Assembly: GCF_001038485.1 (NCBI RefSeq)
Contig: NZ_LDUE01000063.1
Location: 1 to 64,000 of the forward strand
DNA: 64,000 nt
Direction: 5' to 3'
Origin: Ornithinibacillus californiensis
GTDB lineage: Bacteria; Bacillota; Bacilli; Bacillales; Amphibacillaceae
Of the stretch, positions 35,741 through 43,161 are shown in pieces. Below the pieces are notes generated by a model. It made no database searches. It saw nothing but the letters and a program-made list of their open reading frames with translations, and was not told where the DNA came from. Position numbers and translations under genes: made by a program. The stretch's first letter is position 1; each line of letters opens with the position of its first letter.

Positions 35741-36286
35741 ATGCCAAACCAAAAGAAGTTTGCAAGAGAGCCTTTAATGTATATTCAACAACCGACTATA
35801 AGCAAACCAAGTGCACCAATGCAGGATTCCTATAAATCGCCAAGAAAGAAAAGACCAGCAGCACCAACTCCAACAGAAATAGAAAAAAAGCCAACACAAA
35901 ATGTGATTAAAAAGAGACCTAGCTTAAATTCTTTTACCAAAGGAGCTACAGAGGAAGTGAAGGAACCTAGAGTAATTAAGAGAAGGGGACCTAATCTTGT
36001 ACAGGAAATAGAAGAAGAAGAATTGATGACCGTTGAAGAATCCCTTAGCCAAGAAAATGGGGAACGGAAAAAGTTTAAGGATATGACGTTATTGGAGAAG
36101 GTTGATTATTTTGTCCATACACCTAGTCATTTACCTCGAATGCGCTGTGAAGTGATAACCACTGAGCGAAAGTATCGTGGAGTAATTTTAGATAAAGAAG
36201 AAAACGATGTGCTAATAAGGGTAGGAAGAAGACAAAATCGAGTAAACTTTGAGGATATCTTAGAAATAAATTTGTTAGGATTTTAA
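35741..36286 (+). CDS. cotO: Spore coat protein CotO
   Basis: 181 residues from the ATG at 35741 (AAAGGGG ahead); the ATG at 35711 lies before that ribosome site. The N-terminal two thirds are Pro/Lys-rich and low-complexity; the C-terminal domain (EKVDYFVHTPSHLPRMRCEV ... RKYRGVILDKEENDVLI) is the conserved CotO domain. Coat morphogenetic protein acting with CotE in outer coat assembly. It is convergent with the CotY/CotZ gene. Confidence 0.85.
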   Translation: MPNQKKFAREPLMYIQQPTISKPSAPMQDSYKSPRKKRPAAPTPTEIEKKPTQNVIKKRPSLNSFTKGATEEVKEPRVIKRRGPNLVQEIEEEELMTVEESLSQENGERKKFKDMTLLEKVDYFVHTPSHLPRMRCEVITTERKYRGVILDKEENDVLIRVGRRQNRVNFEDILEINLLGF

Positions 36287-36294
36287 AAAAAGAA

Positions 36295-36328
36295 ACACCA
36301 TGGAATTATTTTTCCATGGTGTTATTTT
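36295..36328. terminator. Shared bidirectional terminator (cotO / cotY)
   Basis: ACACCATGGAA (36295-36305) and TTCCATGGTGT (36312-36322) form a perfect 11-base stem followed by TATTTTT. Confidence 0.88.
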
Positions 36329-36333
36329 TAATA

Positions 36334-36828
36334 TCAGTCAAATACACTAATTGCTGGTAAGCAAGTAACGTGACAGAAGCAATCTAGGTCTACAGTGATA
36401 CAGATACCTGTGTTCTCTAGATTTTCTGTTGATTGGTCACAAGGATCTTTTAGGTGGTCACAAGTGCAAGGATCTTGAGGGTCACGTAATAATTCTAGAA
36501 CTGCACAGCAGTCATCTGTTACTCTCTTAACGCGGAAGATGAAGCTGGATTTCATTTCCCCAATCGGATTAGTTAAAGTAGTTCCACGCTTAGCACCAAA
36601 TCCTTTAAATGGTTTACAATCACCTGCACAGTATAGAATTACAGGCACTGTGTCTAAACCATTACCTGGATCTGTTTCACCTAATAAATCATTAATTGAT
36701 TGTTCACAACTAGTGTCGCAACAGTTCTCAACTACATCATTTTGAGCATCTACAATATCACGAAGAATCTCACATACGCAGTTTTCTCTTGTTGCTGCAC
36801 CTTCTACTCTACCATGGCCACAACCCAT
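36334..36828 (-). CDS. cotY: Cysteine-rich spore coat/exosporium protein of the CotY/CotZ/ExsY family
   Basis: 164 residues from the ATG at 36828, 9 bases after AAGGAG. MGCGHGRVEGAATRENCVCEILRDIVDAQN is the family start (CVCEVLRxIxxAQ). Many Cys residues, including CCDTSC, YCAGDCKPFKGFG, DPCTCDHL and the terminal CFCHVTCLPAI, allow disulfide cross-linking of the outer coat crust. An upstream sigma-K-like promoter supports late mother-cell expression. CotY versus CotZ cannot be decided. Confidence 0.92.
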   Translation of the reverse strand: MGCGHGRVEGAATRENCVCEILRDIVDAQNDVVENCCDTSCEQSINDLLGETDPGNGLDTVPVILYCAGDCKPFKGFGAKRGTTLTNPIGEMKSSFIFRVKRVTDDCCAVLELLRDPQDPCTCDHLKDPCDQSTENLENTGICITVDLDCFCHVTCLPAISVFD

Positions 36829-36872
36829 GAAACATTTCTCCTTTCTAATGCTTATTGACTTATTGTCTTTAA

Positions 36873-36899
36873 TAGAATATGTGTATGACGCTATATGGT
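36873..36899 (-). promoter_or_regulatory. Sigma-K-like promoter of the CotY/CotZ gene
   Basis: On the minus strand AC (36899-36898), 16 bases, then CATATTCTA (36881-36873) fits the sigma-K consensus AC-N16-CATANNNTA. Confidence 0.6.
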
Positions 36900-36994
36900 G
36901 TGGGCACATGAACGATATTTATCATAGTACCTTGAAATGCACTGGATTTTTAAACGCGGAAGAAAAAGCAGGTCTAAAAAGGGCTTTTGACCAT

Positions 36995-37021
36995 ACCTAT
37001 TTGGGTTCTTTACATAGACTA
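36995..37021 (+). promoter_or_regulatory. Sigma-K-like promoter of the Ser-rich small protein gene
   Basis: AC (36995-36996), 16 bases, then CATAGACTA (37013-37021), the sigma-K pattern. The predicted start is about 12 bases before the ribosome site. Confidence 0.6.
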
Positions 37022-37053
37022 ATATGGAGCAATATCATGAAGGAGGGACCATG

Positions 37054-37278
37054 ATGTCTGAAAATAGAAGAGTAATTCGAGTGAAAGACCTTGTTATTGA
37101 AGCGGAGAATGTGATCATCAGACCAAAAAGACGGCCAGATCCAATTTTTGGTGGATATAGAAGGGACGAGGAAGACAGTCTGGAATCGAGCAGTAGTAGC
37201 AGCAGTAGTAGTAGTAGTAGTGAAAGCGTTAATCGCGAAGATGATAATAGAGGTCGCGGACCATTTTCTTGGATTTAA
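37054..37278 (+). CDS. Small Ser-rich, probable spore-coat-associated protein
   Basis: 74 residues from the ATG at 37054 (AGGAGGG ahead; the ATG at 37051 is too close). An N-terminal motif RVIRVKDLVIEAENVIIRP, then DPIFGGYRR, then a run of 12 or more Ser encoded by AGC/AGT codons, then a charged end. I do not recognise a characterised protein, but the sigma-K-like promoter and position beside the coat gene suggest a spore surface component. The Ser tract is a microsatellite-like (AGY)n and may vary in length. Confidence 0.7.
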   Translation: MSENRRVIRVKDLVIEAENVIIRPKRRPDPIFGGYRRDEEDSLESSSSSSSSSSSSESVNREDDNRGRGPFSWI

Positions 37279-37312
37279 TACTATGAATAAGTTTACCATA
37301 ATCCATAACCAT

Positions 37313-37338
37313 AGCAGCGCTTAGCTGCCTTTTTTTTT
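37313..37338 (+). terminator. Terminator of the Ser-rich protein gene
   Basis: GCAGC (37314-37318) and GCTGC (37324-37328), a short stem, followed by CTTTTTTTTT. Confidence 0.55.
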
Positions 37339-37363
37339 ACCATTAGGGAGTGGAGGAGATGAC

Positions 37364-37561
37364 GTGGACACCGATAGATTGATAAAGAATCTTGGTATTA
37401 TAGAAAAACATCTAGCCAAAAATGAAAAGTGGCTACAGCATCCAGAAAAGAAAATGATTTCTTTTGAAAAGGAAATGCATGAATGGAATGGTCGTTATTT
37501 AAAAACAATCAAAGAAATTGAAAATTGGATGAGAGAGCTAGAAAAACGAATGGAAGGGTAA
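37364..37561 (+). CDS. Small helical protein of unknown function
   Basis: 65 residues, GTG start behind GGAGGAGA. Very rich in Lys, Glu, Trp and Met; the whole sequence (EKHLAKNEKWLQHPEKK ... ENWMRELEKRMEG) looks like one or two amphipathic helices or a coiled coil. No family recognised. The ribosome site and location in the sporulation gene group make it a plausible small spore protein. Confidence 0.55.
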   Translation: MDTDRLIKNLGIIEKHLAKNEKWLQHPEKKMISFEKEMHEWNGRYLKTIKEIENWMRELEKRMEG

Positions 37562-37635
37562 TATTGTAGTAATAACCGTCACAAATGAATAGAATATTAC
37601 GAATAGCTTTATAAAGAGGTTGAGGGGGTAGTAAT

Positions 37636-37908
37636 ATGGGATATATATTACCGATTCAACAACATGAGTATGCCGATTACCAAAAAAGAATGGTCACAAA
37701 GAAGAGAACGATCGCTTCCGTTGAAAAGCCATATAAAGTGATATTAAAATCGAGATATGAAGAGGTGCAGGAAGAAGCGGAATTACGTAATCAAAAGATA
37801 AATAGTATGTCAGACCAGTCAATCGATACGCTTTCTCATTATATGGATACGGAAGAGCTTTATGCAGAATTTACTGGCATCGGAATATTTATAAATGAAC
37901 GAGTTTAA
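37636..37908 (+). CDS. Hypothetical protein, small and soluble
   Basis: 90 residues beginning MGYILPIQQHEYADYQKRM, with basic middle and acidic end. GAGGGGG lies 7 bases before ATG and a good terminator follows, so the gene is credible. The xILPxQxxEYxxYxxR start resembles small uncharacterised Bacillus proteins that I cannot name. No membrane segment or signal peptide. Confidence 0.65.
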   Translation: MGYILPIQQHEYADYQKRMVTKKRTIASVEKPYKVILKSRYEEVQEEAELRNQKINSMSDQSIDTLSHYMDTEELYAEFTGIGIFINERV

Positions 37909-37910
37909 CG

Positions 37911-37942
37911 GACAGTCTAATGAATATTAGGCTGTCTTTTTT
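37911..37942 (+). terminator. Terminator after the 90-residue protein gene
   Basis: GACAGTCTAAT (37911-37921) and ATTAGGCTGTC (37926-37936), one wobble, followed by TTTTTT. Confidence 0.8.
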
Positions 37943-37987
37943 CGATATGGTATGATATTGAAAAAAGGAGAATAGGGAGGAGCTTTC

Positions 37988-38653
37988 ATGAGATGGGAAG
38001 ATTTATCAGAACCATGGAAAAGGAGCTTTGTACAAGCTTGGGATGCCTATAATAATGGTTCTATACCAATCGGAGCAGTTCTTGTTGATCGTGAAGGGAA
38101 AGTAATCATAGAAGGTCGAAATAGAGTTCATGAAGAAACTGCACCGATAAATCAAATTTGTTCCAACCGATTAGCACATGCTGAAATGAATGTGTTGCTC
38201 CAGTTGGAATCGAATGATTATCAACATTTGGGAGAGGCAGGAATCTATTCAACGATGGAGCCATGTATTCAATGTTTTGGGGCAATTATTCTTTCAAAAG
38301 TTAAGAATATTTACTTTGCAGCCCTTGATGATAAGTTAGCGGGAGCTACAACACTTAAAGATAAACATGGTTTTATTGATTCACGCAAGTTAGTGATTAA
38401 TGGTCCATATCCTGTATTAGGAGATATTCAGATGGTATTAAGAACTGATTTTTTATTACGATATGAAGCTGATCGTGCAGAGGATTTAATCGCCGCCCAT
38501 GCTATTGATTATCCAATTGGGGTTGCACTGGGAAGACACTATTTCCAAACGAATAAGCTTTATGAAGTGAAGGGAAAACGTGAAGCTTTTCCAAAGTTTT
38601 TTGATGAAATGGCTGTAAGAATAAAAGAAATGGAAAAGGCCCACATCCGTTAA
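37988..38653 (+). CDS. Cytidine/deoxycytidylate deaminase-family protein with C-terminal extension
   Basis: 221 residues. Zinc deaminase fold at 10-130: IPIGAVLVDREGKVI, then LAHAEMNVLL (HAE, zinc ligand and catalytic Glu) and STMEPCIQCFGAII (PCxxC, two Cys ligands). About 70 extra C-terminal residues follow, unlike the 150-160 residue TadA/GuaD proteins; their role is unknown. The substrate is probably a nucleoside or base. GGGAGGAG before ATG. Confidence 0.85.
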   Translation: MRWEDLSEPWKRSFVQAWDAYNNGSIPIGAVLVDREGKVIIEGRNRVHEETAPINQICSNRLAHAEMNVLLQLESNDYQHLGEAGIYSTMEPCIQCFGAIILSKVKNIYFAALDDKLAGATTLKDKHGFIDSRKLVINGPYPVLGDIQMVLRTDFLLRYEADRAEDLIAAHAIDYPIGVALGRHYFQTNKLYEVKGKREAFPKFFDEMAVRIKEMEKAHIR

Positions 38654-38668
38654 TATGGGCCTTTAATA
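38635..38668. terminator. Shared bidirectional terminator (deaminase / YetF)
   Basis: AAAGGCCCA (38635-38643) and TGGGCCTTT (38656-38664) are perfectly paired. The left arm overlaps the end of the deaminase gene. Confidence 0.8.
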
Positions 38669-38673
38669 GCATT

Positions 38674-39375
38674 TTATTTTTTGGGCTTTCCCCGATTCAC
38701 AAATGGTAAAACTAGTAGTTCTTCATCTTTCATATATTCCGCGTAAAATACGTCTTTCACATTATCGAAACCTTGTTCGATAAGCTGTTCCTTCAACCAT
38801 TCCTCTGTCAAATTCTTTTCCTCTAAATTATCATATACTATTTCTCCATCATTAATTAGTGTTACAGATAGATTTTCTGGCTCTGGAGCTAATTTCATAT
38901 CTTTACGAGTTGGTGTTTGATAGTCTGACTTTTTTAACACAGAAAGGGTGCCATCCGTTTCAAGAATAGCATATTCAACCTCTCGTACGGTGAAGATATC
39001 TTTTGAACGAAGAAGGTGTTGGAGTTGATTTGTATCTAGCTTGTTCTTTTTCATGACGTCACGGATCATTTTACCTCTACGGATGACTATTTCAGGGGAC
39101 CCCTCTAGTAAGGAGCGCGTTCCCTTAAACTTTTGTGTAATTATTTCAATAATGTAAAGTAATCCTCCCCACAGAAAAAGAACAAATGCCATTTCTAATA
39201 CGCCCGCTTTATCATCGAACATTGCATTACCTACAAGTTCACCTAGAATAATTGCTGAAATAAAATCAAAAGCGGTCAATTGGGAAATTTGTGTTTTACC
39301 AAGGATTTTTGTGAGTAAATATAAAGCAAAAAAGCCGAAAAGAGTATCCCACAACATTTGAGAATATGAAAGCAC
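38674..39375 (-). CDS. DUF421/YetF-family membrane protein
   Basis: 233 residues. Three membrane segments in the first 85 residues, with LTAFDFISAIILGELVGNAMFDD, the family hallmark, then a cytoplasmic domain (SPEIVIRRGKMIRDVMKKNKL ... EVEYAILETDGTLSVLKKSDYQ) typical of DUF421. B. subtilis YetF/YdfS proteins of this type affect spore germination. Function not proven here. GTG start behind AAAGGGGA. Confidence 0.88.
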   Translation of the reverse strand: MLSYSQMLWDTLFGFFALYLLTKILGKTQISQLTAFDFISAIILGELVGNAMFDDKAGVLEMAFVLFLWGGLLYIIEIITQKFKGTRSLLEGSPEIVIRRGKMIRDVMKKNKLDTNQLQHLLRSKDIFTVREVEYAILETDGTLSVLKKSDYQTPTRKDMKLAPEPENLSVTLINDGEIVYDNLEEKNLTEEWLKEQLIEQGFDNVKDVFYAEYMKDEELLVLPFVNRGKPKK

Positions 39376-39455
39376 TTTTTAACGTCCCCTTTCCAATTTT
39401 ATCTTTACCGAAAAGTTGTATGTCATGCACCGAAAAGGGGATTTGTAACCGTAAA

Positions 39456-39487
39456 AAAAACAGCTCGTTGGTTACGAACTGTTTTAG
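39456..39487 (-). terminator. Terminator of the yjcG-yjcF operon
   Basis: On the minus strand AAAACAGTTCGT-AACC-AACGAGCTGTTTT is followed by TTTT, overlapping the yjcF stop. Confidence 0.65.
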
Positions 39488-39909
39488 ATTAATTCTTTTA
39501 TCATGGTCACATGTGGAATTCCTGCATCTAGAAATTCCCCTGAGACCGTTTTATATCCTAATTTTTGATAGAATTCTTCAGCATGGGTTTGCGCATTTAA
39601 TTTTGCCTTAACGTATCCCTTGTTACTTATAACATCTTCCATAGCTTGGATGATTGCTTTTCCATGAGATTGTCCGCGGTATTCTTTTAACACGCAGATA
39701 CGTTCCAATTTTCCATACTCTTCCACAAAACGTAAACGACTTGCTGCAATTGGCTTTTTATCCTCGTAACCGATAAAGTGAATAGCTAATTCATCGTAGT
39801 CATCAAGTTCCTCTTCTGGTGGCACGTTTTGTTCTTCAACAAAAACCACGGTGCGTACATGATAGGCATCTTGCTTTTCTTCAGTAGATTCTGCAATCTT
39901 TACAATCAT
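39484..39909 (-). CDS. yjcF: GNAT-family acetyltransferase YjcF
   Basis: 141 residues from the ATG at 39909 (AAAGGA ahead), which overlaps the yjcG stop as ATGA. ElaA/YjcF type: VRTVFVEEQNVPPEEELDDYDELAIHFIGY, then LERICVLKEYRGQSHGKAIIQAME (acetyl-CoA loop RGQSHGKA), then NAQTHAEEFYQKLGYKTVSGEFLDAGIPHVTM. The substrate is unknown. Translationally coupled to yjcG. Confidence 0.88.
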   Translation of the reverse strand: MIVKIAESTEEKQDAYHVRTVVFVEEQNVPPEEELDDYDELAIHFIGYEDKKPIAASRLRFVEEYGKLERICVLKEYRGQSHGKAIIQAMEDVISNKGYVKAKLNAQTHAEEFYQKLGYKTVSGEFLDAGIPHVTMIKELI

Positions 39910-40424
39910 AGAAGTTCCTTTCCAAAGACGAATGATTCGTACACTGTCCAAGACCCATTCTCTAACTGATACAGCAACTGAAAGCGGTCCACTTCTTCTT
40001 CAAATTGAAAACTCTTCATCTTCAATCTACCAAAAATATCGGAATACTCATCATCAAGCAATTTTTGTCCAATGGTGATATGTGGAACAAAAGCAAACTT
40101 TTTATTTTGAGGAAACTGCCCAGTATGAAGTTTTTCATAAAGAGCAGTCAGTTTTTCATCTGGTTCTACTTTTAAGTAAATCGTATTGGTAACAGGAACA
40201 AAGGAACTAACTTTATTGATCCGAATAGTAAATGGATCTGTTTCATTAGCAATCCGTTTTAATTCTGGAATTAGTTCATCTATTACATCATCGTCTACTT
40301 CAAATGCTTCTTTTATCGTGATGTGTGGTGGAATTAATGCGTAGTGCGGGTCATAACGTTTACGATAAGAATTGGCTTCATCTTGAATTTTTTTAGATGG
40401 AAAAATAGCAATACCATATTTCAT
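39906..40424 (-). CDS. yjcG: 2H-phosphoesterase (2'-5' RNA ligase-like) YjcG
   Basis: 172 residues, the usual YjcG length. Two HxT motifs, PHITIKEAF (about 32-40) and PHITIGQKL (about 120-128), form the catalytic pair of the 2H phosphoesterase superfamily. MKYGIAIFPSKKIQDEANSYRKRYDPHY is the conserved start. AGGAGGG before ATG. First gene of yjcG-yjcF, with yjcH upstream in the same direction. Confidence 0.92.
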   Translation of the reverse strand: MKYGIAIFPSKKIQDEANSYRKRYDPHYALIPPHITIKEAFEVDDDVIDELIPELKRIANETDPFTIRINKVSSFVPVTNTIYLKVEPDEKLTALYEKLHTGQFPQNKKFAFVPHITIGQKLLDDEYSDIFGRLKMKSFQFEEEVDRFQLLYQLENGSWTVYESFVFGKELL

Positions 40425-40536
40425 AATTAACCCTCCTATTATTTTTTCCGTAATATCTTTGTTCTCTTAAATTTATACTAAAGTTATTCGAAAGAAAAGT
40501 GTTTTTTTACCTATATAGATAATATTTGGAATTTTT

Positions 40537-41274
40537 TCAATCACCAAAGATTGTTTTTAAAGCATCTTCCATATCTTTCTGCCAGTATTTCCATGTATGT
40601 TCACCATCTGGAATTTCTTTATAATAATAGGTCATTCCCTTTTGGTTCAGCAATTTATTTAGCTGTCTATTCGGTGTTAAGAAATCCACTCCAGGTCCCT
40701 TTGTAGTCTCTACACTTGTTTCAGCAGTACCAATTGTATGATATATATCTAATGCTTCTAAGTTTGTAGCATCTTCTATAGCTTTTAGTACTACATCATC
40801 AACTAAAGGCGACTGGATGATAACCTTTCCAAAAGTATTTGGATACTTGACTGCCATCATTAATGCTAATGTACCAGCAAGAGAGTCACCCATTAAAGCA
40901 CGGGTACCACCCATATGATAAGTAGGGAGGGTATCATCTAATAATGGAATGACTTCTTTCATTAAGAACTTAGTATAAGCATCATATTGCTCGCCTGAAG
41001 GATGATATTTCTTTAATCGATCATAGCGATCTTTGTAATGAATGCCTATGAAAATGGTATTCTCAATCTCAGCATCATCATGAAGCCTGTCACTAAAAGT
41101 CGCGACACGTCCAAGTTGATAATAATCATTTCCATCCTGCATGATACAAATATGATATTTATACAACGGTGAAAAAGATTCTGGTTGGTAAATCTTTAGC
41201 GTCATTTTTTCGTCAAGATAGCTACTGTTAATTTCTTTTTCTAACATTTTACCTTTTCTGCCCAATACGTTCAC
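40537..41274 (-). CDS. yjcH: Esterase-like alpha/beta hydrolase YjcH
   Basis: 245 residues, esterase D/enterochelin esterase-like: YHICIMQDGNDYYQLGR, RALMGDSLAGTLALMMAVKYP with the nucleophile Ser in GDSLAG, and a C-terminal GEHTWKYWQ with the catalytic His. The start is uncertain: the GTG at 41274 has a weak site, and the ATG at 41247 is an alternative; homologues have a short stretch before the KEKE-like motif, favouring the former. Same order as B. subtilis yjcF-yjcG-yjcH. Confidence 0.88.
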   Translation of the reverse strand: MNVLGRKGKMLEKEINSSYLDEKMTLKIYQPESFSPLYKYHICIMQDGNDYYQLGRVATFSDRLHDDAEIENTIFIGIHYKDRYDRLKKYHPSGEQYDAYTKFLMKEVIPLLDDTLPTYHMGGTRALMGDSLAGTLALMMAVKYPNTFGKVIIQSPLVDDVVLKAIEDATNLEALDIYHTIGTAETSVETTKGPGVDFLTPNRQLNKLLNQKGMTYYYKEIPDGEHTWKYWQKDMEDALKTIFGD

Positions 41275-41328
41275 CCCATAAGCAAGATTACTACCTTTAG
41301 TTTATCATGAAACTCTTTAGTTGTAATC

Positions 41329-43161
41329 TTAACTGCCAACGACTTCCTTAAGCTGTCCCTTATACAGGTTATAGTAATTACTCTCTAATTTTAATAATTC
41401 ATCATGATTTCCTTTTTCAAGAATCCGACCATGTTCTAACATAATGATTTGGTCAGCTTCCTGGATTGTATTTAGACGATGGGCGATGATGAAGCTCGTT
41501 CTACCTTTCATTAATTCTTTTAAAGCTTCTTGTATTTTTAATTCGGTTATCGTATCGATGTTACTGGTCGCCTCATCCAAGATAAGAATTGTAGGTTCGG
41601 CAATAAATGCTCTTGCAATCGTTAATAATTGCTTTTGACCTTGACTAATACCACTACCGTCTTGATCTAAGACGGTGTCATAGCCATCCGGTAATTGTTC
41701 GATAAAATCATGAGCATTTGCTTTTTTTGCTGCCTCAACAACTTCTTCATCTGTTGCGTGTAACCGGCCATAACGAATATTTTCCATAATCGTATTATGG
41801 AAGAGGAACGAATCTTGTAGAACGAAAGCCATATGGGAGCGAAGACTTGACCGTTTGATATCCTTTAAATCAATCCCATCAAGTGAAATTTTTCCACTGT
41901 CATAATTATAGAAGCGGGAAATTAAATTGATAATGGTTGTTTTACCAGCTCCTGTATGGCCTACAAAGGCTACGGATTGACCTGTTTTTGCTTCAAAGCT
42001 AATCTGGTCTAAGATGGTTTCATCTTCATACCCGAAGGATACATTCTCAAATTTAACATGTCCTTTTGTATGTTCTAATTCAATTGCTTTCCCTTCATCT
42101 AGTTCTTCTTCCTCTTCATCAATAACATTAAACACACGCTCTGCTCCAGCAACGGCTGAAAGTAGTAAATTAAACTGGTTGGAAAGTTCATTTAATGGAC
42201 GTGTAAACTGACGAGAATACTCCGTGAAAATAACTATCGTACCAACAGTCACTAGCGTAGTATTGATCGCGAGTATCCCACCAACAAGGGCAATCATACC
42301 AAAGCTTAAAAAGTTTAACATGTTCATTACTTTCGGTATAAACCCAGCAAGCGTTAAAGCCCAGAACCCAGAATGGTTTAAATCTTTATTTTTAAGCTCG
42401 AATTCACTAATTACTCTTTCTTCTTGTGAGTAAGTTTTAACAACGTGTTGTCCCGACACTGTTTCTTCTACATAGCCATTTAGTTCACCTAATCTTTTTT
42501 GCTGCAGTTTGTATAATGGACCAGTACGTTTGGTAATCCAACGAGTAGCAAAGAACATAACTGGGATGATGGACATCGTAACTAATGTCAGAATAGGGCT
42601 TAGATAGAGCATAACTCCGACAGTCCCAATTAATGTCAGAACACTTGAAAAGACTTGGATAACTGATTGATTAAGTGTGTTATTTACATTATCGATATCG
42701 TTAGTAATACGGCTCATCAATTCCCCATGCTGTCTTTTATCAAAATAAGCTATCGGTAAACGGTGAAATTTATGGAATAACTCGGACCGTAAATCATAAA
42801 CGGTGTTTTGTGCAATACCAATCATCCAGAAACCTTGAAGGAAGATAGATAGGGAATGGAATAAGTAAACAATAATTAGTCCGATAATAAGCATTCCTAA
42901 ACCTGCCACTTCTTTTTTGACGATAAATTCATCAATCGCCATTCCTACCATAAATGGACCTAGAAGACTCATTGCTGAGCTGATTAATACCATCAGTACA
43001 ACTAGCCAAAGCCGTGCTTTTTCACGTGCGAGATAGGAACCTATCCGTTTAATTGTTCCCCAAGTGTTCTTTGCCCGTTTCTTAGTGACTTCTTCAGAAA
43101 TGTTCTCTATCGGTATTTTTTCATATTGAAAAGGATCTTTAAGCTGCTGTTTAATGGACAT
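41329..43161 (-). CDS. ABC exporter half-transporter with active nucleotide site residues (YfiC-like)
   Basis: 610 residues from the ATG at 43161 (AAAGGAG ahead), overlapping the previous gene by 11 bases. Six membrane segments (about 55-340), then an ATPase domain with Walker A GHTGAGKTT, signature GISQGQKQLL (divergent from LSGGQ), Walker B ILILDEAT with catalytic Glu, and AHRLNT (switch His). It pairs with the preceding degenerate subunit to form a heterodimeric multidrug-type exporter (YfiBC/LmrCD type). Substrate unknown. Confidence 0.92.
   Translation of the reverse strand: MSIKQQLKDPFQYEKIPIENISEEVTKKRAKNTWGTIKRIGSYLAREKARLWLVVLMVLISSAMSLLGPFMVGMAIDEFIVKKEVAGLGMLIIGLIIVYLFHSLSIFLQGFWMIGIAQNTVYDLRSELFHKFHRLPIAYFDKRQHGELMSRITNDIDNVNNTLNQSVIQVFSSVLTLIGTVGVMLYLSPILTLVTMSIIPVMFFATRWITKRTGPLYKLQQKRLGELNGYVEETVSGQHVVKTYSQEERVISEFELKNKDLNHSGFWALTLAGFIPKVMNMLNFLSFGMIALVGGILAINTTLVTVGTIVIFTEYSRQFTRPLNELSNQFNLLLSAVAGAERVFNVIDEEEEELDEGKAIELEHTKGHVKFENVSFGYEDETILDQISFEAKTGQSVAFVGHTGAGKTTIINLISRFYNYDSGKISLDGIDLKDIKRSSLRSHMAFVLQDSFLFHNTIMENIRYGRLHATDEEVVEAAKKANAHDFIEQLPDGYDTVLDQDGSGISQGQKQLLTIARAFIAEPTILILDEATSNIDTITELKIQEALKELMKGRTSFIIAHRLNTIQEADQIIMLEHGRILEKGNHDELLKLESNYYNLYKGQLKEVVGS

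Noticed and set aside
36827-37054. 75-codon plus-strand frame across the coat gene promoters
   Set aside because: It overlaps two sigma-K-like promoters and the CotY start; no ribosome site.
36997-37299. Minus-strand frame opposite the Ser-rich protein
   Set aside because: Shadow of the (AGY)n tract, giving poly-Thr; the plus-strand gene has the ribosome site and promoter.
39366-39611. Plus-strand frame across the yjcF end
   Set aside because: It overlaps the terminator and antisense coding sequence and has no family features.
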